64,000 nt of DNA. Source: Candidatus Raymondbacteria bacterium RIFOXYA2_FULL_49_16. Lineage in GTDB: Bacteria; Fibrobacterota; OXYB2-FULL-49-7; XYB2-FULL-49-35. The notes below the pieces were generated by a model that was given only the letters and a program-made list of their open reading frames with translations, searched no databases and was not told the origin of the DNA. The stretch spans positions 83,003 to 147,002 of the forward strand of contig MFYT01000023.1 in NCBI GenBank assembly GCA_001789205.1, in the 5' to 3' direction. Positions 9,253-19,071 of this stretch are shown piece after piece. Position numbers and translations under genes: made by a program. The number at the start of each line of letters is the position of its first letter. The first letter of the stretch is position 1.

Positions 9253-10278
9253 ATGGACAATCTGACTTTTACAACTATGGGCATGTCAACGGCGCCTGGA
9301 CCTTTCCCCCGCGAGTTTGAGGGCGGTTTTTTCAAATCGCTCGACAGGAATTTCGTCCTTATCTTTCTGGGCTGTTTTCTCGTCTTTTTTACGCTTTTTT
9401 TTATCGGCACACTCACGGTCGAACCGCAGAAGGAGATGACTGTTGACCAGATCGCCGCGATCCAGGAGCGATACGCGAAACTGGTGCTCAACAAGGAGAT
9501 CCCAAAAAAAGAGAAAAAGGCCGAGGCGGCTGAACGCGTTACGGCGCAAGAGGAAGTCAAGAAGGAGGAGGTTGAAAAGAAAGAGGAGTCGGTCGCAGAG
9601 AAAGTTGAGCGCAAGGAGGCCACCAAGGTCGATCGCGCTAAAAAACGCGAATCCATGAAAAAACAGATCGAAAACGTGGGCCTTTTCGCTGAACTCACAG
9701 CGGCCGGCGGCTTTGGCAGCGGCGGTTCGCGCGCGGCCGTCAAAGACCTTATCAGCGATGCTGACGGCGCAGCTTCGCTTTCCGACCTCAGCCTGTCGAG
9801 CAAGTCCTTTGTGCAGAAAAAAGAGACCCAGCTTGGCTTGCGCGAACGGCGCGGTGAAAAGGCCGCGGGCGGTACTATTGAGGAATCGCAGCTTGCCGCG
9901 GCCAAGGGCGGCGAATTCGCGAGCGGCGGATCGGTCGCCGTAAGCAGCAGCGCTGTCGAAAACATCCAGGGCGACGGTGCAGCCGACGCCAATCGCGATG
10001 GCAAGGCGCTCCAGGTTGTGTTGCGCAAATACACACCGCGTTTGCAGCAGGTGTACGAGCGGTATCTGAAGCGGAATCCCGATCTTGCGGGAAAAATAAT
10101 TTTCAAGTTCACCATTGAATCGGACGGCTCGGTGACCGGGATCTCCATTATAAGTTCTGAACTCAACAATCCGACCCTCGAAGACGAACTGCTCAAGCGG
10201 ATCAGCAGGATACGGTTCCAGCCCGCTTCCGGCAGAATCACCATCGAATGGCCCATTGTCTTCAGTTCACAAAACTGA
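9253..10278 (+). CDS. AgmX/PglI-type TonB-like protein
   Basis: The 341-residue protein has a cytoplasmic N-terminus, one transmembrane helix (about 33-53), a long charged Glu/Lys periplasmic segment (about 75-140), a Gly/Ser-rich middle and a C-terminal domain (about 245-341). The C-terminal domain has the 'YER.LKRNP.L.GKI..KF.I...G.V' pattern and ends 'RIRFQPASGRITIEWPI'. This is the AgmX/PglI C-terminal domain, related to the TonB C-terminus, known from myxobacterial gliding and secretion proteins. It probably transmits force from the ExbB/ExbD motor across the periplasm. It lies 19 bp after exbD and 20 bp before the PilZ gene. Confidence 0.85.
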   Translation: MDNLTFTTMGMSTAPGPFPREFEGGFFKSLDRNFVLIFLGCFLVFFTLFFIGTLTVEPQKEMTVDQIAAIQERYAKLVLNKEIPKKEKKAEAAERVTAQEEVKKEEVEKKEESVAEKVERKEATKVDRAKKRESMKKQIENVGLFAELTAAGGFGSGGSRAAVKDLISDADGAASLSDLSLSSKSFVQKKETQLGLRERRGEKAAGGTIEESQLAAAKGGEFASGGSVAVSSSAVENIQGDGAADANRDGKALQVVLRKYTPRLQQVYERYLKRNPDLAGKIIFKFTIESDGSVTGISIISSELNNPTLEDELLKRISRIRFQPASGRITIEWPIVFSSQN

Positions 10279-10298
10279 GAAACAGGGAGAGCAGATTC

Positions 10299-10616
10299 AT
10301 GAAATTCAGAAAAGCCGAACGTACGATCCATCTTACGCCTGATGAAGGGTTGCTTGGCGACATCAGCGAGAGCGGCGCGTGCCTTAATCTCGACGCCATG
10401 GCCCAGTCAGGTTCCATTTTCAAGCTCGAACTCACGTCGCGCGATGAAGTCATCCAGGCGCATGCCAAAGTGGTCCACTGCCGCAAGTCTCCCTCGGAAG
10501 AGCGGTACAACGCGGGTGTCCAGTTCATCAATCTGCCCCGCGAAACAGCGGAAAAGCTGGCCGGTATGATAAGCAGCTATGGTCGCGGCGTGCCGATCAA
10601 GGCGAAAATTCTTTAA
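10299..10616 (+). CDS. PilZ domain protein (c-di-GMP receptor)
   Basis: The 105-residue protein is a stand-alone PilZ domain. Both ligand motifs are visible: RxxxR near the N-terminus ('FRKAER') and D/NxSxxG ('DISESGACL'), so c-di-GMP binding is likely. The start at 10299 follows a purine-rich GGGAGAG site; an upstream in-frame start would overlap the previous gene and add residues before the PilZ motif. Its place at the end of the TolQR-like operon suggests that c-di-GMP gates the machine, much as PilZ proteins control flagella and gliding. Confidence 0.88.
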   Translation: MKFRKAERTIHLTPDEGLLGDISESGACLNLDAMAQSGSIFKLELTSRDEVIQAHAKVVHCRKSPSEERYNAGVQFINLPRETAEKLAGMISSYGRGVPIKAKIL

Positions 10617-10619
10617 CGT

Positions 10620-11075
10620 ATGTCTTTCAAGTCCCTGCTTTTTGTCACGCTTCTTTTTTCCTGCGCCCTTGTTTCGGGATGCAGGAAAAAGACACCTGCG
10701 GTTGAATACTCGACCATTGTGCGGGACGTGCGTCCCGGGGCACTCCCGGTCTTGGCCGAAACGGCGGCCGTCCAGGACAACCATACCAGCGCGATTGCGC
10801 CCGTTATCTGCTTTATCGCCGACACTTCGTTCGCGGTCTTCGCGGGCGTTTCTGTGGCCTATGCGGACATGGCGCTTGGCGCGGAGATAGCGGCCAAGGA
10901 AGAAGGCTTGACTGTTCTTGTCAAGCGCGCCTTTGCTGGAAAATCGCTTCGCCAGATCGACGCAGGGCGCATCCGCGCGCAGCTCATTAAAGATTTTAAC
11001 GCGTTCCTTGCCTCAGGCAAGGTTTTGGACGTTGTGTTTACTAGGTTCGATATTGTACGGAAGGGCGCACCATGA
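10620..11075 (+). CDS. Lipoprotein with a FliL-like C-terminal segment
   Basis: The 151-residue protein has a lipoprotein signal peptide with lipobox 'LVSGC'. The C-terminal half ('LRQIDAGRIRAQLIKDFN' followed by 'GKVLDVVFTRFDIV') resembles the end of FliL, the stator-associated flagellar protein, where a helix is followed by '...V..VYFT.FVI'. This resemblance is by eye and moderate. The gene starts 3 bp after the PilZ stop and overlaps the secA start, so all are one transcription unit. A stator-associated role with the ExbB/ExbD proteins would fit but is inference. Confidence 0.7.
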   Translation: MSFKSLLFVTLLFSCALVSGCRKKTPAVEYSTIVRDVRPGALPVLAETAAVQDNHTSAIAPVICFIADTSFAVFAGVSVAYADMALGAEIAAKEEGLTVLVKRAFAGKSLRQIDAGRIRAQLIKDFNAFLASGKVLDVVFTRFDIVRKGAP

Positions 11076-14062
11076 TTGGCGGCATACTCTCATCCATCTT
11101 TGGTTCCAAACACCAGCGGTTCATCAAGAAATGCCTGCCGGTGGTCCAGATAGTCAACCGGTATTTCGAAGAGTACCAGTCGCTGAGCGAGGAAGTGCTC
11201 AAGGGGAAAACCGCGGAATTCCGCGACCGGCTTGCCAAGGGAGAAACCCTGGACCAACTGCTGCCCGAGGCCTTTGCCGTGGCAAAAGAGGCATGCAGAC
11301 GGTTCAAAGGAAAATCGTGGAACGTGGCAGGCCGGCCAACGACCTGGGACATGGTTCCCTACGACGTGCAGCTTATCGGCGGCATGGTGCTGCACCAGGG
11401 AAAGATCGCGGAAATGGCCACGGGCGAGGGTAAAACGCTTGTCGCTGTGCTCCCCGTATATCTCAATGCCCTAACCGGCCGGGGCGTGCATCTGGTAACC
11501 GTTAACGACTACCTTGCCCAGCGCGATGCCGAATGGATGGGTGAAATCTACAAGTATCTTGGCCTTACTGTTGGGTGCATTCTCAACAACATGGACAATG
11601 ACGAGCGACGGAAGAGCTATGCATGCGATATTACCTACGGCACCAATAATGAGTTCGGGTTCGATTATCTGCGCGACAACATGGCTGTTGACGCGGCTGA
11701 TATGGTCCAGCGGCCTTTTTTCTACGCCATTGTCGATGAGGTCGACTCAGTACTCATCGACGAAGCGCGCACACCGCTCATTATCTCGGGTGCGGTGAAT
11801 GTTTCCACTGACAAATACGACGAGATGAATCCCCTGGTCAAAAAACTTTTTGAGCGTCAGAACTACCTCAACAACCAGCTTATCACCGAAGCGCGCACGT
11901 TTATGGAAAAGGAGCCCCAGGACGAACAGACCAATTACGAGATTGGCAAGCGTCTGCTCCAGGTAAAACTAGGCGGGCCCGAGAACAGACAGCTGCTCAA
12001 GATGTTTCAGGAACCGGGCATGAAGCGGCTCTGCGACCAGGTGGAAAACAACTTTTTGCGCGATAAAAATCTCAACACGCTCGAAGAACAGAACTATTTC
12101 AATATCAATGAGAAGAACAACAGCGCCGATCTTACGGACAAAGGGCGCGAAATACTGGCGGGTACTCACGGCGATACAGACCTGTTCCTTCTGCCAGACC
12201 TGTCCGACGAACTGGTGAAAACCGACAACGACGAGTCGCTTGCCGAAACTGAAAAGCTGAAAAAGAAAGAGGAGCTGCACCGGAGCCACTCGGAAAAGAG
12301 CGAGCGGATCCACATTATTTCCCAGTTTTTGCGCGCCTACTCCCTTTTTGAAAAAGATGTCGATTATATGGTGCAGGAAGGCCGGGTCATCATCATCGAC
12401 GAACATACTGGCCGGCCGCTCGAGGGACGGCGGTATAGCGACGGCCTCCACCAGGCCATTGAGGCAAAGGAAAAGGTCAAGGTGCAGCGCGAAAGCCAGA
12501 CCCTGGCCACGGTCACCCTTCAGAACTACTTCCGGATGTACGAAAAACTGGCCGGCATGACCGGTACCGCCGAAACCGAGGAAGGCGAGTTCTGGGAGAT
12601 ATACAAACTCGACGTGGTGGTGGTGCCGACAAACGACAAGATACGCCGCGTCGACGGCAACGATGTCATTTATAAGACAAAAAGGGAAAAATACAAGGCC
12701 ATTATCGACGAGATACGCCAGTTAAACGAAGAGGGGCGGCCGGTGCTGGTAGGCACCATCAGCGTTGAAGTGTCGGAACTCATCGCCAACATGCTCAAGC
12801 GCCAGGGGATACGGTGTAATGTGCTGAACGCGAAGCAGCACGCGCGTGAAGCTGAGATTGTGTCTCTGGCTGGGCAGCGCTGCGCAGTCACCATTGCCAC
12901 GAACATGGCTGGCCGCGGCACGGATATCAAGCTGGGAGAGGATGTCGTAAAATACCTGGACGAAACAAAGAGCAAGGAAAAAGCCACCGGCGGCCTTTTT
13001 ATCCTGGGTACCGAACGGCACGAAGCGCGCCGCATCGACCGTCAGCTCCGCGGCCGGGCGGGCCGCCAGGGCGATCCTGGCGAGTCCAGGTTTTACCTTT
13101 CCCTTGAAGACGACCTCATGCGGCTATTCGGCTCCGACCGTATCACTGGCATTATGGATCGTCTGGGCATGAAGGAAGACGAACCCATCATTCATCCGTG
13201 GATAACCAAATCAGTCTCCCGTGCGCAGAAGCGCGTGGAAGCGCGCAACTTCGAGATCCGCAAGCACCTGCTCGAATACGACAACGTGATGAACATCATG
13301 CGTACCGAGATATACAAGCGCCGCAAGGCCGCCCTGCTTGGCGAGAATATCGACGAACACCTGAATACCATGCTCGGTGATTTTGTCGAGGAAACAATCC
13401 TGAAATACTGTGACCGGTCAACACCGCCCATGGACTGGGACTGGGACAATCTTAAGATGGACCTCATGCGCACCCTCTCGGTCATCCCCGAGGCGACCGC
13501 TGAAACCACCACACTCGAAGACCTTATGGAATCGGTCCTTTCCAAGTCAAAGACGCGGCTCGAGGAGAAAAAGAAAGTCATTGACCAGCTCGATCCCACG
13601 CTTTGGGAACGTATCAAACGCGTGCATATACTGCGCACCATTGATGAGTTCTGGAAAGACCATCTCTACGATATGGACTGCCTGCGCGAAGGCATTAACC
13701 TGCGCGCGTACGGCCAAAAAGACCCTCTCATCGAGTACAAGCGCGAAGGATTTGCCATGTTCGCGACCCTGATTTCCAGGCTCAATGGCACCGCCCTCGA
13801 GCGCATTTTCAATACCGCGGTACAGGTACAGGACGACCGCATGCAGCGCCAGGCTGTGGCAAACATGCGTTTTACAAAGAACGACGCGCCGACCCTGCGC
13901 GGGAGCGGGGCAGCGCCGTTGGCTGCGCCCAGCGCGGGACCGGGCGCACCACCCAGGCCCAATGAAAAGCCCAAACCCATTGTTGCCGCGAAACGAGTTG
14001 GCCCCAACGAGCCCTGTCCCTGCGGATCAGGAAAAAAGTATAAGAAGTGCCACGGCGGATAG
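11072..14062 (+). CDS. secA: Preprotein translocase ATPase SecA
   Basis: The 996-residue motor ATPase drives Sec-dependent export through SecYEG. Visible are Walker A 'MATGEGKT', the helicase box 'VDEVDSVLIDEARTPL', the Gly-rich 'NMAGRGTDIKLG' and 'QLRGRAGRQGDPG' motif VI, and a C-terminal zinc-binding SEC-C motif 'PCPCGSGKKYKKCHGG'. It is longer than E. coli SecA (901), partly because of an expanded segment after the first helicase domain, as is usual in FCB bacteria. Its ATG overlaps the upstream lipoprotein gene (ATGATTG / TGA), suggesting coupling to the envelope operon. Confidence 0.98.
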   Translation: MIGGILSSIFGSKHQRFIKKCLPVVQIVNRYFEEYQSLSEEVLKGKTAEFRDRLAKGETLDQLLPEAFAVAKEACRRFKGKSWNVAGRPTTWDMVPYDVQLIGGMVLHQGKIAEMATGEGKTLVAVLPVYLNALTGRGVHLVTVNDYLAQRDAEWMGEIYKYLGLTVGCILNNMDNDERRKSYACDITYGTNNEFGFDYLRDNMAVDAADMVQRPFFYAIVDEVDSVLIDEARTPLIISGAVNVSTDKYDEMNPLVKKLFERQNYLNNQLITEARTFMEKEPQDEQTNYEIGKRLLQVKLGGPENRQLLKMFQEPGMKRLCDQVENNFLRDKNLNTLEEQNYFNINEKNNSADLTDKGREILAGTHGDTDLFLLPDLSDELVKTDNDESLAETEKLKKKEELHRSHSEKSERIHIISQFLRAYSLFEKDVDYMVQEGRVIIIDEHTGRPLEGRRYSDGLHQAIEAKEKVKVQRESQTLATVTLQNYFRMYEKLAGMTGTAETEEGEFWEIYKLDVVVVPTNDKIRRVDGNDVIYKTKREKYKAIIDEIRQLNEEGRPVLVGTISVEVSELIANMLKRQGIRCNVLNAKQHAREAEIVSLAGQRCAVTIATNMAGRGTDIKLGEDVVKYLDETKSKEKATGGLFILGTERHEARRIDRQLRGRAGRQGDPGESRFYLSLEDDLMRLFGSDRITGIMDRLGMKEDEPIIHPWITKSVSRAQKRVEARNFEIRKHLLEYDNVMNIMRTEIYKRRKAALLGENIDEHLNTMLGDFVEETILKYCDRSTPPMDWDWDNLKMDLMRTLSVIPEATAETTTLEDLMESVLSKSKTRLEEKKKVIDQLDPTLWERIKRVHILRTIDEFWKDHLYDMDCLREGINLRAYGQKDPLIEYKREGFAMFATLISRLNGTALERIFNTAVQVQDDRMQRQAVANMRFTKNDAPTLRGSGAAPLAAPSAGPGAPPRPNEKPKPIVAAKRVGPNEPCPCGSGKKYKKCHGG

Positions 14063-14101
14063 CGGGTTGGACTTGGAATCAGAGCGTGATTGTATAGCGC
14101 G

Positions 14102-16666
14102 TCAGGACTCAACCGTATACCACACGGTAATCCCCCGTTTTTCTCTATTGATCAGGTTCCTTTTTATGAGATCGTGAACGGCCTTTTTTGCCGTTAAATA
14201 CGATATTCCCAATTCCTTTTGAACGTCCCTAATGGTGAACTTCTTTGATTGCATCTTCCTGTGTATCTCATCAGCGTAATCCACCCCCTGCGGTCTGGTA
14301 AGGTTGTATTTGCCTTTGTAGGCATTGATGGTGGCTTTAGAAACGCCGAAATACCGCGCCAGCGACTCGTTGCTCCGTCCAATAAACTCCATGGCGCCTA
14401 TAAAAGCATCTTTGCTTTTATAGTCCTTTTTACGGTCAGTTGCCGTCTCATCTTTCACTTGGTCGCGGGGCCTGTCTGAAAATTGCGGGTCAGACGGTCC
14501 AAAAGCCTGTACCTGCGGATTCGGGAGTATGCGCTTGAGATATTGGGGAAAGTTCTGCACCGATATCGAAGACGCTGAGGACGGTACGATGGTCCTGCTG
14601 AGCACATTGTACAGTTCGCGGATATTTCCGGGCCAGTGGTACTGCCCAAGAAAGGGGATCACTTCGTTTTCCATGACCGGGATTGGAAGGTTGTTATTCA
14701 CGCATATTTTTTTAATAAGATAGTCAGCAACGACATATATGTCCTCTTTCCGTTCCCTTAATGGGGGCAGGTTGATCTCCGCTACCTTGAGCCTGTACAG
14801 CAGATCTGACCGGAACAGCCCCTTCATGACCATTTCCTCTAAGTCCGCGTTCGTGGCCGCGATAAGCCGGACATCCGCGGTGATGACCTGGTTGCCGCCC
14901 ACCCTCTCGAGCTCCTTGGTCTGGATGAACCGCAGGAGTTTTGCCTGTACCCGCATGTTCAGATTGCCGATCTCGTCGAGGAACACTGTGCCTCTTTCCG
15001 CCTGCTCGAACTTGCCGGCCTTGCGCTGATCCGCGCCGGTAAAAGCGCCCTTTTCGTGGCCGAATAACTCGCTTTCAATAAGGGATTCGGGCAGGGTTGC
15101 GCAATCAATGTGCACAAACGGCCCCTGCTTCCTGTCACTTTCATTGTGCAGGGCGTGCGCCGCAAGGTCCTTGCCCGTGCCGGTCTCGCCGGTAATGAGC
15201 ACGGTCAGGTCAGTTGGGCCCAGGGAACGCACCTGTTCGGCAATGGCCTTTGCTGCGGCGCTTTTTCCGGCCATGCCGTGGAACAAACCTTCGGACCCGG
15301 CTAAAGACGCTTGCAGCCGGCTTATCTCTTTTTCATAATCATTGGCCTTCAATTCAAGCTTATGGAGCGCAGTGATGTTCCGGAGGCCGAACAACCGCAC
15401 CGCTTCTTCTTGCGCGCCAAGAAACAGGTGCGATGTGGGCCGTATTTCGCATTCGTAGAATTCGTCCGGATGGTTTTTAAGACGGACAAGGAACTTGGTC
15501 TCTGGAAGGGGTCTGCCATGGAGCGCGTTCGGCCTGACGTGGATTTTAATATCGGATATCTCGACAGGCTGTTCGGACATGAATCCCAACAAGGGAAGCT
15601 CACTCCCTCTTTCCAGGGGTGTGGGGTCGGCAAAGGAAAGGACCTCTTTACCATCAATGGAAAAACGCACGACAACTCTTGTCTTTTCAACGCAAAACAG
15701 CGCCCCTTTTGCCGCAGGCGCCATCACCGCCACAGTGTCGATGTTCCGCCTGATGCGCGTGTTCTTTGACGTATTTCCCACAAGATATCCCCGCTCTTCA
15801 GGCGCGGTAATGAAATCCGCGGTCCCGGCCATGATGAGGCGGATGTTGTTGACGCTCGGTCTGAAGCATACCCGCACATCGTGGCTATTGAAATCAAATC
15901 GCCTGTTCAGCAGGGCGTACGCCCGGGAGGCGCGCAGTTCCGTCAGAGTGACGCGGTCTTTTCCGGCAATCCGCCAGGTGCTGTCAGGATTTGTGTACGC
16001 GAACGGAGCTTTTGACGGCATGAATTCCGCTGGATCAAGGGCTTGCCAACCCTTGTCCATATCCAGCGCGGATTCCAGGGCCATGCGTTCAAGCGCTTTC
16101 CGATTTCCCTCGATTTTCGCATATGAATTTTCATCGAGGATGTCCCTGATGTTCGCCCCAAGCACGCGCCCGCCGTTCAGGACCGCCCCGATACGATTAT
16201 AAAACTTTAAGGTGTATTCGACGATATTACCCTTTTCGTCAACGAACGCGAAAAGTTCATTGAAATATTCCCTGAACTCCGATTCCGCTCCGCTTCTGTT
16301 GAACATGATGCTATACACTCGCACTTCCAGGTCCCTGTGCACTTCTTCGACTATAACGCGCACGCCTTCGGCCACAGCGGCCATTTCATATCCAACACCC
16401 TCCAGTATTTCTTTTATTCGGGAATGGTTGGTCATTATCCTTTGAGTGGATCTTCCGTCAGACCCGTGTCCGTTCATGCGCACGAAGAGATCCTCCATTT
16501 GCTTGCCCGCGATATCTTTTTCTGAAAATCCAGTACGTTCCTCAAATTCATCCGATGCATAGATTATTTTGCCGGTATTGTCTGTCGCGACAATCCCAAT
16601 GGCCCGCATTGCTTTAGCCATTTTCAGATAGGGAGATAATATGGATGGGATTAACTTCTTTTGCAT
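14102..16666 (-). CDS. Sigma-54-dependent transcription activator with PAS and beta-sandwich sensor regions
   Basis: The 854-residue protein has a PAS-like domain at about 18-65, a second PAS-like segment at about 130-185, a beta-rich region at about 228-378, an AAA+ domain at about 463-700, and an unusual C-terminus. The AAA+ domain has Walker A 'GETGTGKD' (493-500), the sigma-54 contact loop 'GAFTGA' (540-545) and Walker B 'VFLDEIGN'. Instead of a Fis-type helix-turn-helix, the end has one HTH ('[17 protein letters not shown]') followed by a winged-helix segment. The beta-rich region, ending '[11 protein letters not shown]', recalls laminin-G/DUF1080-type sandwiches and may sense sugar. There is no receiver domain. 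It faces a sigma-54 promoter, and two further such promoters lie nearby, so it probably controls the secreted enzyme genes. Confidence 0.9.
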   Translation of the reverse strand: MQKKLIPSILSPYLKMAKAMRAIGIVATDNTGKIIYASDEFEERTGFSEKDIAGKQMEDLFVRMNGHGSDGRSTQRIMTNHSRIKEILEGVGYEMAAVAEGVRVIVEEVHRDLEVRVYSIMFNRSGAESEFREYFNELFAFVDEKGNIVEYTLKFYNRIGAVLNGGRVLGANIRDILDENSYAKIEGNRKALERMALESALDMDKGWQALDPAEFMPSKAPFAYTNPDSTWRIAGKDRVTLTELRASRAYALLNRRFDFNSHDVRVCFRPSVNNIRLIMAGTADFITAPEERGYLVGNTSKNTRIRRNIDTVAVMAPAAKGALFCVEKTRVVVRFSIDGKEVLSFADPTPLERGSELPLLGFMSEQPVEISDIKIHVRPNALHGRPLPETKFLVRLKNHPDEFYECEIRPTSHLFLGAQEEAVRLFGLRNITALHKLELKANDYEKEISRLQASLAGSEGLFHGMAGKSAAAKAIAEQVRSLGPTDLTVLITGETGTGKDLAAHALHNESDRKQGPFVHIDCATLPESLIESELFGHEKGAFTGADQRKAGKFEQAERGTVFLDEIGNLNMRVQAKLLRFIQTKELERVGGNQVITADVRLIAATNADLEEMVMKGLFRSDLLYRLKVAEINLPPLRERKEDIYVVADYLIKKICVNNNLPIPVMENEVIPFLGQYHWPGNIRELYNVLSRTIVPSSASSISVQNFPQYLKRILPNPQVQAFGPSDPQFSDRPRDQVKDETATDRKKDYKSKDAFIGAMEFIGRSNESLARYFGVSKATINAYKGKYNLTRPQGVDYADEIHRKMQSKKFTIRDVQKELGISYLTAKKAVHDLIKRNLINREKRGITVWYTVES

Positions 16667-16681
16667 ATATACTTATATTAT

Positions 16682-16807
16682 GTTATTAATATAATATTGT
16701 ATTGATAATTTATCAATTTAAAATTATTCTTAACCGATTAATTATTTTAAGCATAGCATACTATAAAACTATTAGTTATCAATAATTAAGCCGACGAATA
16801 ATCAAAA
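16682..16807 (+). promoter_or_regulatory. Upstream regulatory module A of the esterase gene
   Basis: This AT-rich block can be aligned end to end with 19072-19196, at nearly the same length to the -24 element (about 128 against 127 bp). It contains a perfect 17-bp odd palindrome at 16701-16717 and the palindromic TTAACCGATTAA at 16730-16741, centred about 74 bp upstream of the -24 GG. That is a typical distance for sigma-54 activator sites. Confidence 0.6.
16730..16741. promoter_or_regulatory. Candidate activator-binding palindrome (TTAACCGATTAA)
   Basis: The 12-bp site has the form TTAA-N-CG-N-TTAA. Related copies occur at 19124-19135 and 30133-30144, each upstream of a secreted-enzyme gene. 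The likely binder is either the neighbouring sigma-54 activator or the AraC-type regulator. This is inferred from position and recurrence. Confidence 0.45.
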
Positions 16808-16823
16808 TGGAATTATAATTGCG
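16808..16823 (+). promoter_or_regulatory. Sigma-54 (-24/-12) promoter of the secreted hydrolase gene
   Basis: TGGAATTATAATTGCG has the invariant GG-N10-GC arrangement (GG 16809-16810, GC 16821-16822), and TTGC stands at the right place for the -12 box. Transcription would start near 16834, leaving a short leader with a strong GGGGGAGG ribosome-binding site before the ATG at 16872. Confidence 0.75.
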
Positions 16824-16871
16824 TTAATAACTGAAATAGCGTCATATTTTTTAAAATGCGGGGGAGGTCTT

Positions 16872-18995
16872 ATGGGAAAATTTCCAGTCATAATCTTACT
16901 TCTAAATTTATGGTTCACGGCTTTCAGCGCAACACCAACAAATATTACGGGCTTTTTCCGTTCGGGCCAGGTTTTTCTTACCTGGGACGAAGTAACTGGC
17001 GGAGAAAAATATTGTATTTACCGCACCACCGCTTTCATAACGCCCGCGGGACTTGTGGATGGCAATAAAGTGTATGAAGTAATACAGGGATCATCGGGCA
17101 ATAAGGTGTTGAAAAAATATTTTGATTCTACCAGTAAAACAGATCTGGTCCCGCGCTGTATTGTCACGCGGAATGTCATTAACCCCATTGATCCTGCTAC
17201 GTCAGGAACCGCGACGCCAGTCCCTGAGGGCACAGGCATGATAGTGCTTACCACTCATAGTACGGGAACATACTATTACGCGGTTACCGCAGTTGTTGGT
17301 GGTACGGAGGAAAAAACCATTAACGGAAATATATCCGGCCCTATTTTTGAGACAGTCCAGGAACCTGCACCTGTTTTATACTGGCAGTCCAGCACCATGA
17401 ATGCCCGGTATTATCTCCAGTATCTTGATGTGGATTCGTGTAATCCCACTCTGAACAACATGTATGCGTGGCCTTACTGGATTGGCGTGAATCCCACCTA
17501 TAACAGCGAAACCAAACATGGCGATCTGTATCTGGCGGTTGACGGCCATCCCGGCGGTATCGGGGGCGCCAATAATGGCGGAGCGCTTTATTCGTACATT
17601 TCGGTCAATAGCGCTGATGTAAGTACCTGGTGGTTTGGCTATAGTTCGACTTTTAAATACGACACGAGCCACATCGAGTTTTCAAGTAACGACTCTATCG
17701 TGACGTCAGGTCCTATTGTAAACTATACCCAGGCGCGGATCATGAATTTCCTTAAGTGGATGATACAGACGGAACCCTATTATTCTTCACGAATAGACAC
17801 TAATCAAATATGGGTGCGGGGTGGTTCCATGGGAGGAATGGGCGCCATAAATTTCTGCCGTACGTATCCTGGCTTTTTTTGCCGCGGCGTGGCAAAAGTG
17901 GCGCCGACGGATTTTTTTGAAGCAGGCGTTTGGCAATATATCGGAGAAGGCGAACTGATCTGGGGCGCACGTGATAATGATGCCATGACCGTGGAGTTTC
18001 GGGGATGGCGCAGCGAATGGGCGCAGGAGTATTTTGGAGGCATGACTGTTCATGAATGGCTCAATGCCGAGGATATTTACGCCAATAACCAGGATGTGGA
18101 CTATCCCTTTTTATTCTCGGTCCATGGCGGGGCCGATGGTGCCGTTAACTATCCTGTACAGGGCCCAGGGTTGTACCTTGCCTTGAATGGGGCAAAACAT
18201 GGCTTTTGCGGCGGAGTGGCAGGCGCGGGCGGTCATAGTACGGGAGCTGCAGGATATTATCCGTATTGCGAGTATATGCAGCGATATTTGAAGAAGAGCT
18301 CTTCGTATCTGGCTATATCCAATGCAAGCGGCAATGCCGCACTGCCATTGCCTGATGTATGCGAAGACCAGATTTATAATTTAAACCAGCAGTTTATCTG
18401 GAGTTCCGCCGAATATAAAGTCGGCAATTATCAGAACCAGATTGATGAGCTCAACCGGTACGAGATCGTGATTGCCAGCACTGCTGGCGCTACTGTGGCG
18501 GACATTACACCCCGCAGACTGCAGAATTTCCGGATAATACCCGGTAATGAATATATTGTGAAAAAGACCGCCGTGAATGATGTTGATGCGGTAAGCCAGA
18601 TCGATACCATTACGGCTGATGAGTACGGGTTGGTGACTTTTACCGGGTTTGAGGTCGATTCCGGCGGGCCAAATACCGGTGGCTGCCGTTTTGTCATGGT
18701 CCCTGTTGAACCGATTTCTGATGTAACAGCCCAATTGTTGAAAAACGATGGGACGCTTGTTACGGTTTCCCCGAATCCATTCAACCCAGCGACCACAATA
18801 ACAATTACGAACGGTGAACAACGAGTCACGAATTTTGGTGTATATACGAGTAACGGAAAACTGGTCGCTGCTTTGAAGACTTCCGGTCATAAATCAATCG
18901 TATGGGACGCTTCCGGTCAACCCAGCGGGGTCTATGTGATAAAAGCAACCATCGGAAACAGGACTGTGTCCAAAAAAGCCATATTGATGAGGTGA
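16872..18995 (+). CDS. Secreted alpha/beta-hydrolase (esterase-like) with FnIII-like and C-terminal sorting domains
   Basis: The 707-residue protein begins with a signal peptide ending 'FSA'. An FnIII-like N-terminal domain follows ('GFFRSGQVFLTWDEV', 'YCIYRTT'), then an alpha/beta-hydrolase domain with nucleophile elbow 'RGGSMGGMG' (Ser319) and a late His-containing 'GAKHGFCGG'. The C-terminus ('VTVSPNPFNPATTITI', 'GQPSGVYVIKA') is the FlgD-like/T9SS type A sorting-type domain. The ribosome-binding site GGGGGAGG is strong. A paralogue of the same architecture is at 25525-27708. Neighbouring beta-helix and rhamnogalacturonan-lyase genes suggest an esterase acting on decorated pectin; the exact substrate cannot be read from sequence. 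It is transcribed alone from a sigma-54 promoter. Confidence 0.85.
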   Translation: MGKFPVIILLLNLWFTAFSATPTNITGFFRSGQVFLTWDEVTGGEKYCIYRTTAFITPAGLVDGNKVYEVIQGSSGNKVLKKYFDSTSKTDLVPRCIVTRNVINPIDPATSGTATPVPEGTGMIVLTTHSTGTYYYAVTAVVGGTEEKTINGNISGPIFETVQEPAPVLYWQSSTMNARYYLQYLDVDSCNPTLNNMYAWPYWIGVNPTYNSETKHGDLYLAVDGHPGGIGGANNGGALYSYISVNSADVSTWWFGYSSTFKYDTSHIEFSSNDSIVTSGPIVNYTQARIMNFLKWMIQTEPYYSSRIDTNQIWVRGGSMGGMGAINFCRTYPGFFCRGVAKVAPTDFFEAGVWQYIGEGELIWGARDNDAMTVEFRGWRSEWAQEYFGGMTVHEWLNAEDIYANNQDVDYPFLFSVHGGADGAVNYPVQGPGLYLALNGAKHGFCGGVAGAGGHSTGAAGYYPYCEYMQRYLKKSSSYLAISNASGNAALPLPDVCEDQIYNLNQQFIWSSAEYKVGNYQNQIDELNRYEIVIASTAGATVADITPRRLQNFRIIPGNEYIVKKTAVNDVDAVSQIDTITADEYGLVTFTGFEVDSGGPNTGGCRFVMVPVEPISDVTAQLLKNDGTLVTVSPNPFNPATTITITNGEQRVTNFGVYTSNGKLVAALKTSGHKSIVWDASGQPSGVYVIKATIGNRTVSKKAILMR

Positions 18996-19071
18996 TTCGC
19001 ACGCACCCGCATAAGGGGCCGTTAATCAAGATATAGGCTGTTTTCAGGTAGAATGACAGTGATTGATACTT

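Noticed and set aside
8892-10331. A 479-codon open frame on the minus strand, antisense to the ExbD and AgmX-like genes
   Set aside because: It is Ser-rich with no domain, lies exactly opposite well-supported genes and reflects their codon bias.
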